DNA of 64,000 nt from the NCBI GenBank assembly GCA_903929885.1, contig CAIYWI010000060.1, positions 1 to 64,000 of the forward strand, read 5' to 3'. This document shows, one piece after another, positions 32,299-39,910 of this stretch. The notes under the pieces were generated by a model. That model saw only the letters and a list, made by a program, of their open reading frames with translations, was not told the origin of the DNA and ran no database searches. Position numbers and translations under genes: made by a program. How positions within the stretch are numbered: position 1 is the stretch's first letter; each line of letters opens with the position of its first letter. Source of the DNA: an uncultured Phycisphaerales bacterium. GTDB lineage: Bacteria; Planctomycetota; Phycisphaerae; Phycisphaerales; UBA1924.

Positions 32299-33693
32299 TC
32301 ACTGAAGCGATGCGCCGTTCGAGGCGATGACCCCGGCGTACCAGCGGGCCGAGTCCTTGGGCGTGCGGCGGAGCGTCTCGAAGTCGACGTGAATGAGGCC
32401 GAATCGCTCGCGGTAGCCGCACTGCCACTCGAAGTTGTCGAGCAGCGACCAGTGGAAGTAGCCGCCGACGCGCGTGGTGCCGTCGGTGGCGGCGCGGCGG
32501 AGTTGCCGGAGGTAGCGGCCCGTGTAGTCGATGCGTTGCGGGTCGCGGACCCGTCCGTCGGCATCAACCCAGTCGAGGTTCGTCATGCCGTTCTCGGTGA
32601 CGTAGATGGGCTTGCCGTAGCGTTCGTAGAGGAACCTCGGCCCCCAGTAGAGGGCCTCGGGGATGATGTACCACCGGAGAGCGTTCTGGGGGTGGCCGGC
32701 GGGGAAGGGCACGTGCTCGGGCTGGCCGTCCGGCCCGGCGCGGAAGACCTCGGCGTCATAGATGTTGGCTCCGTAGAAGTCGATGGGCTGGTTGATGAGT
32801 TCCATGTCGCCCGGGAGCGGTCGGGGCGCGTCGTCGCCGTACAGGCGGAGGCCGTCCTCGGGGTAGCGGCCAAGGACGACGGGATCGGCGAGCCACGCGT
32901 TGTTCCAGAAGTCCTTCGCGGGCACGGCGTTCTGGCGGGTGCGGGCGGCCTCGACATCGGCGGCGTTCGGCTGGCCATCCCCGCCTGCGCCGTCGAAGAT
33001 GCCGGGGTGCCACGGCACCTTCACGCGCCCGATGGGCGCCCACCCGACCTGACACTCGCGGCGGGTACGGGCGCGAATGACCTGCGCGGCGCGACCATGG
33101 CACATGAGGGCGTGGTGTGCGGCGAGCAGCCGCTCGCGGTGGCCGAGCTTGTGTCCGGGCGGATGGAACGCCTCACGTTCTCCCGGGCCCAGGAAGATGT
33201 GGGGTTCGTTCAGCGTCATCCAGTGGGCGACGCGGTCGCCGAGCCGATCGACGACGGCCGCGGCGTAATCGCCGAACCACTGGTGCACCTCGCGGTTGAG
33301 CCAACTGCCGCGGTGATGAACGCCGAGCGGGGTGTCCCAGTGAAAGAGGGTGACCCAAGGCGTGATGCCCGCTGCGAGGAGGGCATCGACGAGGCGGTCG
33401 TAGAAGTCGAGCCCGGCGGCGTTGACGGCGCCGACGCCTTGGGGAACGACCCGGGGCCACGAGACGCTGAAGCGATAGGCCCGAAGGCCGATCTCGCCCA
33501 TGAGCGCCACATCGTCCCGGAACTTGTGGTAGTGGTCGCACGCGACGTCACCGGTGTGACGTGCGTGGATCTGGTCGGTGTCGTGGCAGGTCAGATCCCA
33601 CACCGAAGGCCCCTTGCCATCGGCGTTCCACGCGCCCTCGATCTGAAAGGAGGATGTCGCCGCCCCCCACACGAACCCCTTGGGAAACTCCAC
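32299..33693 (-). CDS. bglA: GH1 beta-glucosidase
   Basis: 464 residues from a GTG at 33693 (VEFPKGFVWGAATSSFQIEG). Retaining GH1 enzyme that releases glucose from beta-glucosides. N-terminal signature FVWGAATSSFQIEGA, acid/base Glu163 in TLNEP, nucleophile Glu367 in YVTENG, and the aglycone/glucose residues NAxGLDFYDRLVD and HWSLLDNFEW. No signal peptide, so it is cytoplasmic and probably handles imported disaccharides. The start is set by AAGGAG six bases before the GTG. Confidence 0.93.
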   Translation of the reverse strand: MEFPKGFVWGAATSSFQIEGAWNADGKGPSVWDLTCHDTDQIHARHTGDVACDHYHKFRDDVALMGEIGLRAYRFSVSWPRVVPQGVGAVNAAGLDFYDRLVDALLAAGITPWVTLFHWDTPLGVHHRGSWLNREVHQWFGDYAAAVVDRLGDRVAHWMTLNEPHIFLGPGEREAFHPPGHKLGHRERLLAAHHALMCHGRAAQVIRARTRRECQVGWAPIGRVKVPWHPGIFDGAGGDGQPNAADVEAARTRQNAVPAKDFWNNAWLADPVVLGRYPEDGLRLYGDDAPRPLPGDMELINQPIDFYGANIYDAEVFRAGPDGQPEHVPFPAGHPQNALRWYIIPEALYWGPRFLYERYGKPIYVTENGMTNLDWVDADGRVRDPQRIDYTGRYLRQLRRAATDGTTRVGGYFHWSLLDNFEWQCGYRERFGLIHVDFETLRRTPKDSARWYAGVIASNGASLQ

Positions 33694-33697
33694 GCAC

Positions 33698-33705
33698 GGC
33701 TCCTT
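33698..33705 (-). promoter_or_regulatory. Ribosome binding site that sets a GTG start
   Basis: AAGGAGCC on the minus strand, its AAGGAG core six bases before GTG 33693; it decides the GTG over the longer open frame. Confidence 0.7.
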
Positions 33706-33722
33706 GGTCTGAAAGTCTGGCG

Positions 33723-33728
33723 AGGATA
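33723..33728 (-). promoter_or_regulatory. Possible -10 element of the GH1 gene (TATCCT)
   Basis: TATCCTCG on the minus strand, 29 bases before the GTG; gives a short leader that includes the Shine-Dalgarno site. Confidence 0.35.
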
Positions 33729-33770
33729 GGCGTCGCGGCGCCTGCGGCGGCCGGGCCGAATCGACGAGCG

Positions 33771-35261
33771 TCACATGAGCGGTCCGAAGAGCTGAGCGAC
33801 ATTGTCGACGAATCGTCGCCACACCGGGCGGCGTCGCCACTCGTCGAGATGCACGCGGTGCGACTGACCGACGTACTTGGTCTGGAGGAATCGGAGCATG
33901 CCCGCGAAGTCGCGGTCGTAGACGAACATGCTCACCTCGAAGTTGAGGAAGAAGCTCCGCATGTCGAGGTTGGCCGAGGTGACCAGCGCGAGCCGGCGAT
34001 CGACGGTGGCGGTCTTGGCGTGCAGGAGGCCCGCGTCATGATGCATGATGACCACGCCGACCTCGAGAAGGTCCTCGTAGTGGGCGCGGCTGGCCGCCGC
34101 CACGATGCGGGCGTCGAGCAGGTCTGGCAGGACGAGCGTGACCGACACGCCGCGAAGCGCCGCATTGATCAGCGCGGCCTTCATCGGCTCGTCGGGCACG
34201 AAGTAGGGCGTCGTCATGAGGATCTCCTCGCGTGCGCCGTGGAGCATCGCGAGCAGCGCCTGGTGGATGGTGCCGGGCTGGGGCCCGGGGCCGGAGGGGA
34301 CGACGTGGGCGATGGACGAACCCTGGCCGGATCGCGGCGGCGGGAAGAACCGTCCGATGTCGGGCAGCGCCTCTTCGCTGTCGGTCACCCAGTCCTGAAG
34401 GAAGATGGCCTGCAACGGGTGGACCGCATGACCGGTGACTCGCGTGGTGGTGTCCAGCCAGGGCCCCACCTTGCGGTTGCGGGTGGCGCAGAACGACTCG
34501 TCGGTGAGGTTCTGGCTGCCGCAGTAGGCGACCAGGCCGTCGATGACGGCGATCTTGCGGTGGTTGCGAAGATCGATGCGGGCGAAGAACATTCGAAGCG
34601 GATTGACGGGCAGGGCCTCGACGATTCGCACGCCGGCGGCGGCCATGCGATCGTGCAGTTCACTGCGGAGGAAGGCCTTGCTGCCCACCGCGTCGACCAG
34701 CACGCGGCAGGACACGCCCCGCGACGCGGCCCGCATCAGGGCCTCGCCGATCATCGCCCCCCCGCCGGTCGGCTGCCAGATGTAGAACAGGAGGTGACAG
34801 TGATCGACGGCACGGTCGATGTCCTCGGCGAGGCGTGCGAGCACCGCGGAGGCGTCGTCCATGAGCTCCAGCGAGTTGGATGGCATGGCCGGAAACCCGC
34901 TTGAGGAAGTGCAGAGGCGGGCGATCGGCCCGGCCCATGCCTCCTGCTCGTCCGGGTTCACGGCTGCGCTGTGCCAGAGGTCGACGGTGGATCGGAAACG
35001 GTCTCGACCGAGGGCGTCGAGGACCCTGGCTCGCCTGGCTCCGAGGCGGTTCTCGCCGATGAGCAAGTAGAGAAACGGGCTCGCGAACGGGAGGAAGACC
35101 AGCACCACCAGCCACGCGAGCGCGGCGGGCACCTGCATTCGGCGGAGAACGACGCGGATGCCGATCGCCACCCGTACGACCAGATCGGCGGCCAAGAGGC
35201 AGGCCACGAGCCAGTGCTCCCCGGCGATCGAGCTCCAGGATGACGTGTCGCCTGCCTCCAT
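33771..35261 (-). CDS. cls: Cardiolipin synthase (phospholipase D family)
   Basis: 496 residues. Condenses phosphatidylglycerol to cardiolipin in the inner membrane. Two N-terminal membrane helices (WLVACLLAADLVVRVAI and PAALAWLVVLVFLPFASPFL), then two HKD motifs: HRKIAVID near residue 235 and HAKTATVD near 415, followed by GSQN and TSANLD as in the family. Length and order agree with ClsA. Followed downstream on the same strand by the GH1 gene but with a 77-bp gap. Confidence 0.9.
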   Translation of the reverse strand: MEAGDTSSWSSIAGEHWLVACLLAADLVVRVAIGIRVVLRRMQVPAALAWLVVLVFLPFASPFLYLLIGENRLGARRARVLDALGRDRFRSTVDLWHSAAVNPDEQEAWAGPIARLCTSSSGFPAMPSNSLELMDDASAVLARLAEDIDRAVDHCHLLFYIWQPTGGGAMIGEALMRAASRGVSCRVLVDAVGSKAFLRSELHDRMAAAGVRIVEALPVNPLRMFFARIDLRNHRKIAVIDGLVAYCGSQNLTDESFCATRNRKVGPWLDTTTRVTGHAVHPLQAIFLQDWVTDSEEALPDIGRFFPPPRSGQGSSIAHVVPSGPGPQPGTIHQALLAMLHGAREEILMTTPYFVPDEPMKAALINAALRGVSVTLVLPDLLDARIVAAASRAHYEDLLEVGVVIMHHDAGLLHAKTATVDRRLALVTSANLDMRSFFLNFEVSMFVYDRDFAGMLRFLQTKYVGQSHRVHLDEWRRRPVWRRFVDNVAQLFGPLM

Positions 35262-35303
35262 GGTCGAACCTCGATCGGCGGACGCTCCCGGGATCGCCGC
35301 GAC

Positions 35304-35309
35304 TAACCT
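35304..35309 (+). promoter_or_regulatory. Possible -10 element (TAACCT)
   Basis: TAACCTTG, 22 bases before the ATG of the zinc-ribbon membrane protein. Confidence 0.35.
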
Positions 35310-35331
35310 TGCAGTCGCGGCCGTGCATCCG

Positions 35332-35916
35332 ATGGGCCGATCGAGCCTGAACCTTAGGTTGGCCGGGGGCGGGAGCCCCGCCCGGAGTCTCCTTCGCCGC
35401 GTGATCCTCTTCCTGTTCTATGCCGCGTTCGTCTGGTATCTGTGCTTCAAGTACAGGCGGGACTGGCGCGGACTGGGCTGGCTGGCGGCGGGGATGGCGT
35501 TGCTGTGGCTCGCGGCGGACCTGTACAGGGTGGCGATCCGCTGGGCCAAGAGCGCCAACAGCACGCTGCTGGACACGCGTCACGACGGCAAGCTGTTCCT
35601 CATGCTGCTTGCGCTCGAGGCGGTGGCGGTGATCGTGATCGGGTTGTTTTTCTGGTGCCTGCCCCGGGACGTGCGGATCAGGCCTTGCCGCCGCTGCAAG
35701 TACGAGCTGGACGGCCTGGACGACGACAACCCCACGTGCCCCGAGTGCGGGCTTGCCGCGGCGGCGATCAAGGTCCGCAAGCGTCGTTGCCCCTCCTGCG
35801 GCATCCGGACCTCGTGGCGAATCGATCGCGACCTGTGCACCGCGTGTTCGACGCTCAGCCCCGCCATGCCCGTCGCAACGCCCCCGCCAGCAGCAGCAAC
35901 GCCGGCAGACCAATGA
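35332..35916 (+). CDS. Small membrane protein with two C-terminal zinc ribbons
   Basis: 194 residues. Three membrane helices are likely: VILFLFYAAFVWYLCF (about 24-40), LGWLAAGMALLWLAADLY (about 48-65) and LFLMLLALEAVAVIVIGLFF (about 88-107). Right after the third helix come CRRC ... CPEC and then CPSC ... CTAC, four Cys pairs making two zinc ribbons, then a Pro/Ala tail. This arrangement recurs in planctomycete proteins of unknown role. An in-frame ATG at 35260 would overlap the divergent cls start. The last 62 bases overlap the convergent GldG-like gene. Confidence 0.65.
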   Translation: MGRSSLNLRLAGGGSPARSLLRRVILFLFYAAFVWYLCFKYRRDWRGLGWLAAGMALLWLAADLYRVAIRWAKSANSTLLDTRHDGKLFLMLLALEAVAVIVIGLFFWCLPRDVRIRPCRRCKYELDGLDDDNPTCPECGLAAAAIKVRKRRCPSCGIRTSWRIDRDLCTACSTLSPAMPVATPPPAAATPADQ

Positions 35917-38014
35917 CGATCGCCAGTCGCATGCGTGCCAGCGTGCCCTCCGCGATGGGCTGCACCATGGCCACCTGACCGGCGGCCGCGCTGCGAGCAA
36001 TCAACTCGTCGCGGCCGCACAGGTGCCACACGACGTTCTCGAACAGTTCCATGTTGCCGGGGCTGAGCGAGACTCGGCGCCCGTCGACCGTGCCGGCTCG
36101 CCCCGCGACCTGGTCGATGAGCCAGCTGTTCGACCCCACCACCACCGCTCGCTGCGTTCGGCCCGAGTCGAGGCGCCGCTCGCTGGCGGCCACGACGATC
36201 CACGAGCCGCCGGCGGGCGGCTCGGCCAGATCGCGACCCGGGTCGAGTTTCGGAAGATCGGCCATCGCTTGGCGGCGGTCCCTGGGCGTCTGCCAGAGGC
36301 CCAACCACTGCGACTCGCCCCACAGCCCCGCGTCGACCGGCAGCGTGAGCAGCGGCGTCACCGTCGCATCGGCCGTTCCGGGCAACGGACGCAGGGAGAT
36401 CGACCACGGCAACGTGGTGGGAAGCCCGCGAATGGCCTCGGCAAGGGGGTGTCCGGATGCGCCGGTCTGCACCACCATGTCGGTCACGATGGTTCGCGAC
36501 GCGCCCGCCACTTGCGAACGCATCAGCGGCTTGCCGGTGTCGGCGGCGATTCCAAGCGTTGCCAGCGCCGCCGCGATCGGATCCACATCGCCGTACGTCG
36601 CGACGATCGATGGATTGAGCGCCACGCACACGGCCTCGCCGGCGGCGACCAGTCCCTCGACCGCCTTTCCGACGCGTTCGGCCCGCTGAACGCCGGTGAC
36701 GCCCGGCGATCCGGCTCTCGCGCCGCTCTCGGCCGTCGAATCGGGGCTCATGACGATCCACGCGACGGGCCGCGAGGCGGCGCCATCGAACGAGGCCAAC
36801 GACGGGGGCGTCGGGTTGGCCACGCACGCCCACTCGACCACGTCCATGCCCCGCGACTCGAGCCGCTGCATGGCCTGCGTCAACACGGGGGCCTCACGCA
36901 GGAACTCCCGCGGCTCGCCGTGCACGAAGACGACGATCGGCCGGCTTCGACTCTGCAGCGCCCCGATGGCGGTCACCCACAGCTCCTCGACGCGACGCGA
37001 CTGATCGGCCGCGTCCGCCCCGCTGGCCTCCAGCCAGGCCTCCGACGGCAGCAAGGCATCGACATCGAGGGCCACCAGCCCCTCGCCGGCCCGACCGATC
37101 ACCAACGCGGCCGCGCCGCCGCCGATCGAATCGACCACGCGGAGCACGTCGGGGCGGTCGATGCGACGCATCGCGTCGACGAGCACGGCGACGTCGTCGC
37201 GACGCGCCTGCACCTCGGCGGCGAGTCGCCGGACCTCGTCGGAACGCTCGGGCGATGCCTTAACGCCAAAGACCTTGAGTTCGCGGGCGACCGCCTCGAG
37301 CATCGAGACCACGGGCGCGAGGCCCTTGGCGAGCGATTCGGCGGCTGCGTCGGAGCGAGGGAGCGGGCGATCGGCCAGGCGAAACGCGAGGGATTCATCC
37401 GCCTTGGCGCCGGCCTGCTCGAGGTCCCTGGCCGCAAGGCGAACCGCGGCCGCGGCCTGGTTGAAGTAATCGCGTGCGGCGCGGGCAGATTCGCCGCCGG
37501 TCGCCTCGGCGGCCTCGAGGCGTTGAAGCCCCGGCCCGAGGGTCGAGGCCAGCCACGCGGCGGCCGCCCCTGCTCGACCTCGCGTCGAGGCCACGATGGC
37601 TCGCGTCTTCTCGACCGACTCGGAATCGGCGTCGATGAGTCCGCCGACCAGCGTTCGGTAGGCTTCGGCGCCGACCTGCGAGCCCGTGTCGATGACAGAC
37701 GATGTCACGCGGCCCGACGACCTGCCGAACTCGTCGAGCACATCGACGAGGCGTTCCTTGGCGTCTCGATCGACCAAGGAGAAGTCGGTCGCCACGACGA
37801 GTCGCACGTCGCCGCCGAGCGACTGCAGCAGTTGCACGGTGCGGGGCGCCAGCCGCTGACCGCCGGCCACGGAGAGGTCGATGCGCCAGGGGTGGCGGTC
37901 GGCGAGCATCATGCCGAGGGCGGCGGCGAGCGTCGTGAAGGCGAGCGTGGCGGCGACGAAGGCCAAGGCCCGACGCTTGGCCGAGCCGCGGATCGAGGTC
38001 GGGTTCATCGCCAT
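35855..38014 (-). CDS. GldG-like auxiliary protein of an ABC exporter
   Basis: 719 residues. One membrane helix near the N-terminus (ALAFVAATLAFTTLAAALGM) and one at the end (RLAIVIGLPALLLLAGALRRA) bracket a large periplasmic part, as in the ABC_transp_aux/GldG family: LSVAGGQRLAPRTVQLLQSL at about 45-64 and the ThiJ/DUF-like segment PIVVFVHGEPREFL. A helical, Ala/Arg-rich insert lies between 120 and 300. The ATG at 38014 has GGAGGT six bases upstream; an ATG at 38008 would give an ATGA overlap with the permease. GldG partners with GldA/GldF in gliding bacteria, but equivalents occur widely, so gliding is not implied. Confidence 0.75.
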   Translation of the reverse strand: MAMNPTSIRGSAKRRALAFVAATLAFTTLAAALGMMLADRHPWRIDLSVAGGQRLAPRTVQLLQSLGGDVRLVVATDFSLVDRDAKERLVDVLDEFGRSSGRVTSSVIDTGSQVGAEAYRTLVGGLIDADSESVEKTRAIVASTRGRAGAAAAWLASTLGPGLQRLEAAEATGGESARAARDYFNQAAAAVRLAARDLEQAGAKADESLAFRLADRPLPRSDAAAESLAKGLAPVVSMLEAVARELKVFGVKASPERSDEVRRLAAEVQARRDDVAVLVDAMRRIDRPDVLRVVDSIGGGAAALVIGRAGEGLVALDVDALLPSEAWLEASGADAADQSRRVEELWVTAIGALQSRSRPIVVFVHGEPREFLREAPVLTQAMQRLESRGMDVVEWACVANPTPPSLASFDGAASRPVAWIVMSPDSTAESGARAGSPGVTGVQRAERVGKAVEGLVAAGEAVCVALNPSIVATYGDVDPIAAALATLGIAADTGKPLMRSQVAGASRTIVTDMVVQTGASGHPLAEAIRGLPTTLPWSISLRPLPGTADATVTPLLTLPVDAGLWGESQWLGLWQTPRDRRQAMADLPKLDPGRDLAEPPAGGSWIVVAASERRLDSGRTQRAVVVGSNSWLIDQVAGRAGTVDGRRVSLSPGNMELFENVVWHLCGRDELIARSAAAGQVAMVQPIAEGTLARMRLAIVIGLPALLLLAGALRRAWRG

Positions 38015-38724
38015 CGTCGGACCTCCATCACGGCAACGCTCGCGACGACGAGCACGCAGGAGACGATCGCGAAGAAGGCGACGTTGGCGGTGTCGATGAT
38101 GCCCCGGGCGAAGTCGAGGATCCTGGGCGCGGGCGAGAGGCGGGCGATCAGCGGCCGGAGGGATTCGGGGGCGAGTTCCGCGGCGGCGGGCGCGAAGAGC
38201 AGGGCGAGGATGACGAACAGCGTGGTCATGAACGCGAGCGTGGCGTTGCTGGTGCAGCAGGAGGCCAGCAGGCCGAGCGCGACATACGAGGCGCCGAGCA
38301 GGACGAGGCAGAGATACCCGGCCACGACGGGCCCCGGGGCGGGCGCCGGCGACGCGTGCGCCCAGAGCACGGCGGGAAAGACGAGCGTGGGCAGGAGCAT
38401 GGCGCCGAGGAAGAGCATCGCGCCCAGATACTTGCCCATCACGAGAGCCCATGCGGAGAGCGGCGCTGTGAGCAATTGCTCGATGGTGCCCGATCGCAGT
38501 TCCTCGGCGACCAGCCGCATCGAGATGGCCGGGGCCACGGGCAGCAGCAGCCAACCGGAAAGCGCGAAAAACTCGCGGAGGGTCGCGGGGCGTCCCGGCA
38601 CAAGGACGCCGGCGCAGAAGACGATGCCCGCCAGCAGCAGGTAGAGGGCGATGATGATCCACCCTGCCGGCTGGCGCAGGTACGACCCGAACTCGCGCCT
38701 GGCGAGGGCGAGGCATGCGCTCAT
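38005..38724 (-). CDS. ABC-2-type permease (GldF-like)
   Basis: 239 residues with six probable membrane helices. N-terminal ALARREFGSYLRQPAGWIII and the RLVAEELRSGTIEQLLTAPL motif just after helix two are hallmarks of the NosY/GldF/ABC-2 permeases. Start overlaps the ATPase stop as ATGA (38721-38724) and the end overlaps the GldG-like start, so all three are translationally coupled. Transport substrate unknown. Confidence 0.87.
   Translation of the reverse strand: MSACLALARREFGSYLRQPAGWIIIALYLLLAGIVFCAGVLVPGRPATLREFFALSGWLLLPVAPAISMRLVAEELRSGTIEQLLTAPLSAWALVMGKYLGAMLFLGAMLLPTLVFPAVLWAHASPAPAPGPVVAGYLCLVLLGASYVALGLLASCCTSNATLAFMTTLFVILALLFAPAAAELAPESLRPLIARLSPAPRILDFARGIIDTANVAFFAIVSCVLVVASVAVMEVRRWR
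38021..38026 (-). promoter_or_regulatory. Ribosome binding site of the GldG-like gene
   Basis: GGAGGT on the minus strand inside the end of the permease gene, six bases before ATG 38014; it favours that start over ATG 38008. Confidence 0.6.
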
Positions 38725-39686
38725 GGATTCGCCTCCTCGCCGGCATCGGCCAGCGCGTGGAACGCGCGTTCGAGCGAAGGCGTGAGGGCGTGCAGTTCGC
38801 GCACCGGGATGTCGCGAGCGCGCGCGGCGGCGGCCAACGACTCGCGCAGATCGGCTCCGTCGGCTCGGGCCGACACCCTGAATCGCCGCCACGCGCCATC
38901 GAGCGGTTCGGACGAGGAGCACGACGCGACGCCGGAGAGCGAAGCGACCGCCGCCTCGAACCCGCGAGCGGATTCATCGGTGTCGAACCTCGCCTCGAGC
39001 ACGTATTCCCGTTCCTGCGAGGCGGCGGCGGCGAGCCGCTCGGGCGTGCCGTCGCCGCGAACGCGACCGCCGCTGACGACGATCAGACGATCGCACAATC
39101 GCTCGACCTCCGACAGGATGTGCGAACTGATGAGCATGGTCCGCTTGGCGGCCAGTTCCTTGACAAGTCCTCGCACCTCGCGGATCTGGGCCGGGTCGAG
39201 GCCGTTGGTGGGTTCGTCGAGCACGAGCACCGGCGGATCGTGGAGCAGGGCGGCGGCCAAACCGACCCGCTGGCGAAAGCCCTTGCTGAGCACGCCGATC
39301 CTGCGATGGGCCACCTGCGTCAGGTCGCAGCGGTCCATGACGCGCGCAGTCGCCTCGCGTCGGGAGGACCTGTCCATGGCGAAAAGACGTCCGCGAAAGT
39401 CGAGATAGTCGGCGACTCGCATTTCCGGGTACAGGGGGGTGGCCTCGGGCATGTAGCCGATGCGGGACCGAGCGGCCTCGGGCGACTCGCGCGTGTCGTG
39501 TCCGTCGATGACGACGCGACCGCGGTCGGGCATGAAGTACCCGACGGACATCCGAATGGTCGTGGTCTTGCCCGCGCCGTTGGGCCCCAGCAGTCCGACG
39601 ATCTGACCCGGTGGCACCTCGAAGGTCACGCCTCGCACGGCGTGAACCGATCCGAACGTTTTATGAACGTCGTCAAGCAGGATCAT
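38721..39686 (-). CDS. ABC transporter ATPase (GldA-like)
   Basis: 321 residues. Walker A GPNGAGKTT (about 34-42), Q-loop region GYMPEATPLYPEM, a signature LSKGFRQRVGLA (normally LSGGxxQR; the second and third glycines are Lys and Gly here, as in several GldA-type proteins), Walker B VLVLDEPTNGLDP and switch His in ISSH. An extra C-terminal domain of about 95 residues follows, as usual for ABC-2 exporters. First gene of the three-gene operon, with TACCCT 26 bases before its ATG. Confidence 0.9.
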   Translation of the reverse strand: MILLDDVHKTFGSVHAVRGVTFEVPPGQIVGLLGPNGAGKTTTIRMSVGYFMPDRGRVVIDGHDTRESPEAARSRIGYMPEATPLYPEMRVADYLDFRGRLFAMDRSSRREATARVMDRCDLTQVAHRRIGVLSKGFRQRVGLAAALLHDPPVLVLDEPTNGLDPAQIREVRGLVKELAAKRTMLISSHILSEVERLCDRLIVVSGGRVRGDGTPERLAAAASQEREYVLEARFDTDESARGFEAAVASLSGVASCSSSEPLDGAWRRFRVSARADGADLRESLAAAARARDIPVRELHALTPSLERAFHALADAGEEANP

Positions 39687-39712
39687 GGGCGGGGACGAAA
39701 ACGGGCAGGTGC

Positions 39713-39718
39713 AGGGTA
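39713..39718 (-). promoter_or_regulatory. Possible -10 element of the ABC operon (TACCCT)
   Basis: TACCCTGC on the minus strand, 26 bases before ATG 39686, in the 224-bp divergent gap that otherwise shows nothing notable. Confidence 0.35.
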
Positions 39719-39866
39719 TGGGGTTATCGGCCAAGGGGCCGAATCGCCCGGCGACGCGGCCCAGGAGGAATCCCGGGTGAAGCCGCGTCCAACCCACGCG
39801 GGGGGGCGAAACAGACTTCGGCGCAGCCCGACTCCAGCGGCAGTCCCGTCTTGACGAACTCCACCA

Positions 39867-39872
39867 TACACT
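39867..39872 (+). promoter_or_regulatory. Possible -10 element (TACACT)
   Basis: TACACTGC, 38 bases before the ATG of the PAS-GAF-REC protein. A TTGACG at 39851-39856 is too close (10 bases) to be its -35 box. Confidence 0.3.
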
Positions 39873-39910
39873 GCGTGGTCCGACAGGCCGAACGGGCCGC
39901 CTCACCCACC

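Noticed and set aside
29007..32567. A 3.5-kb minus-strand open frame
   Set aside because: Shadow of the six-hairpin glycosidase gene; basic, low-complexity translation.
38721..39686. Loss of function in the ABC ATPase because its signature reads LSKGFRQR
   Set aside because: The Ser and the second Gly are kept, and Walker A, Walker B and the switch His are normal; LSKG/LSxG variants occur in active GldA/ABC-2 ATPases.
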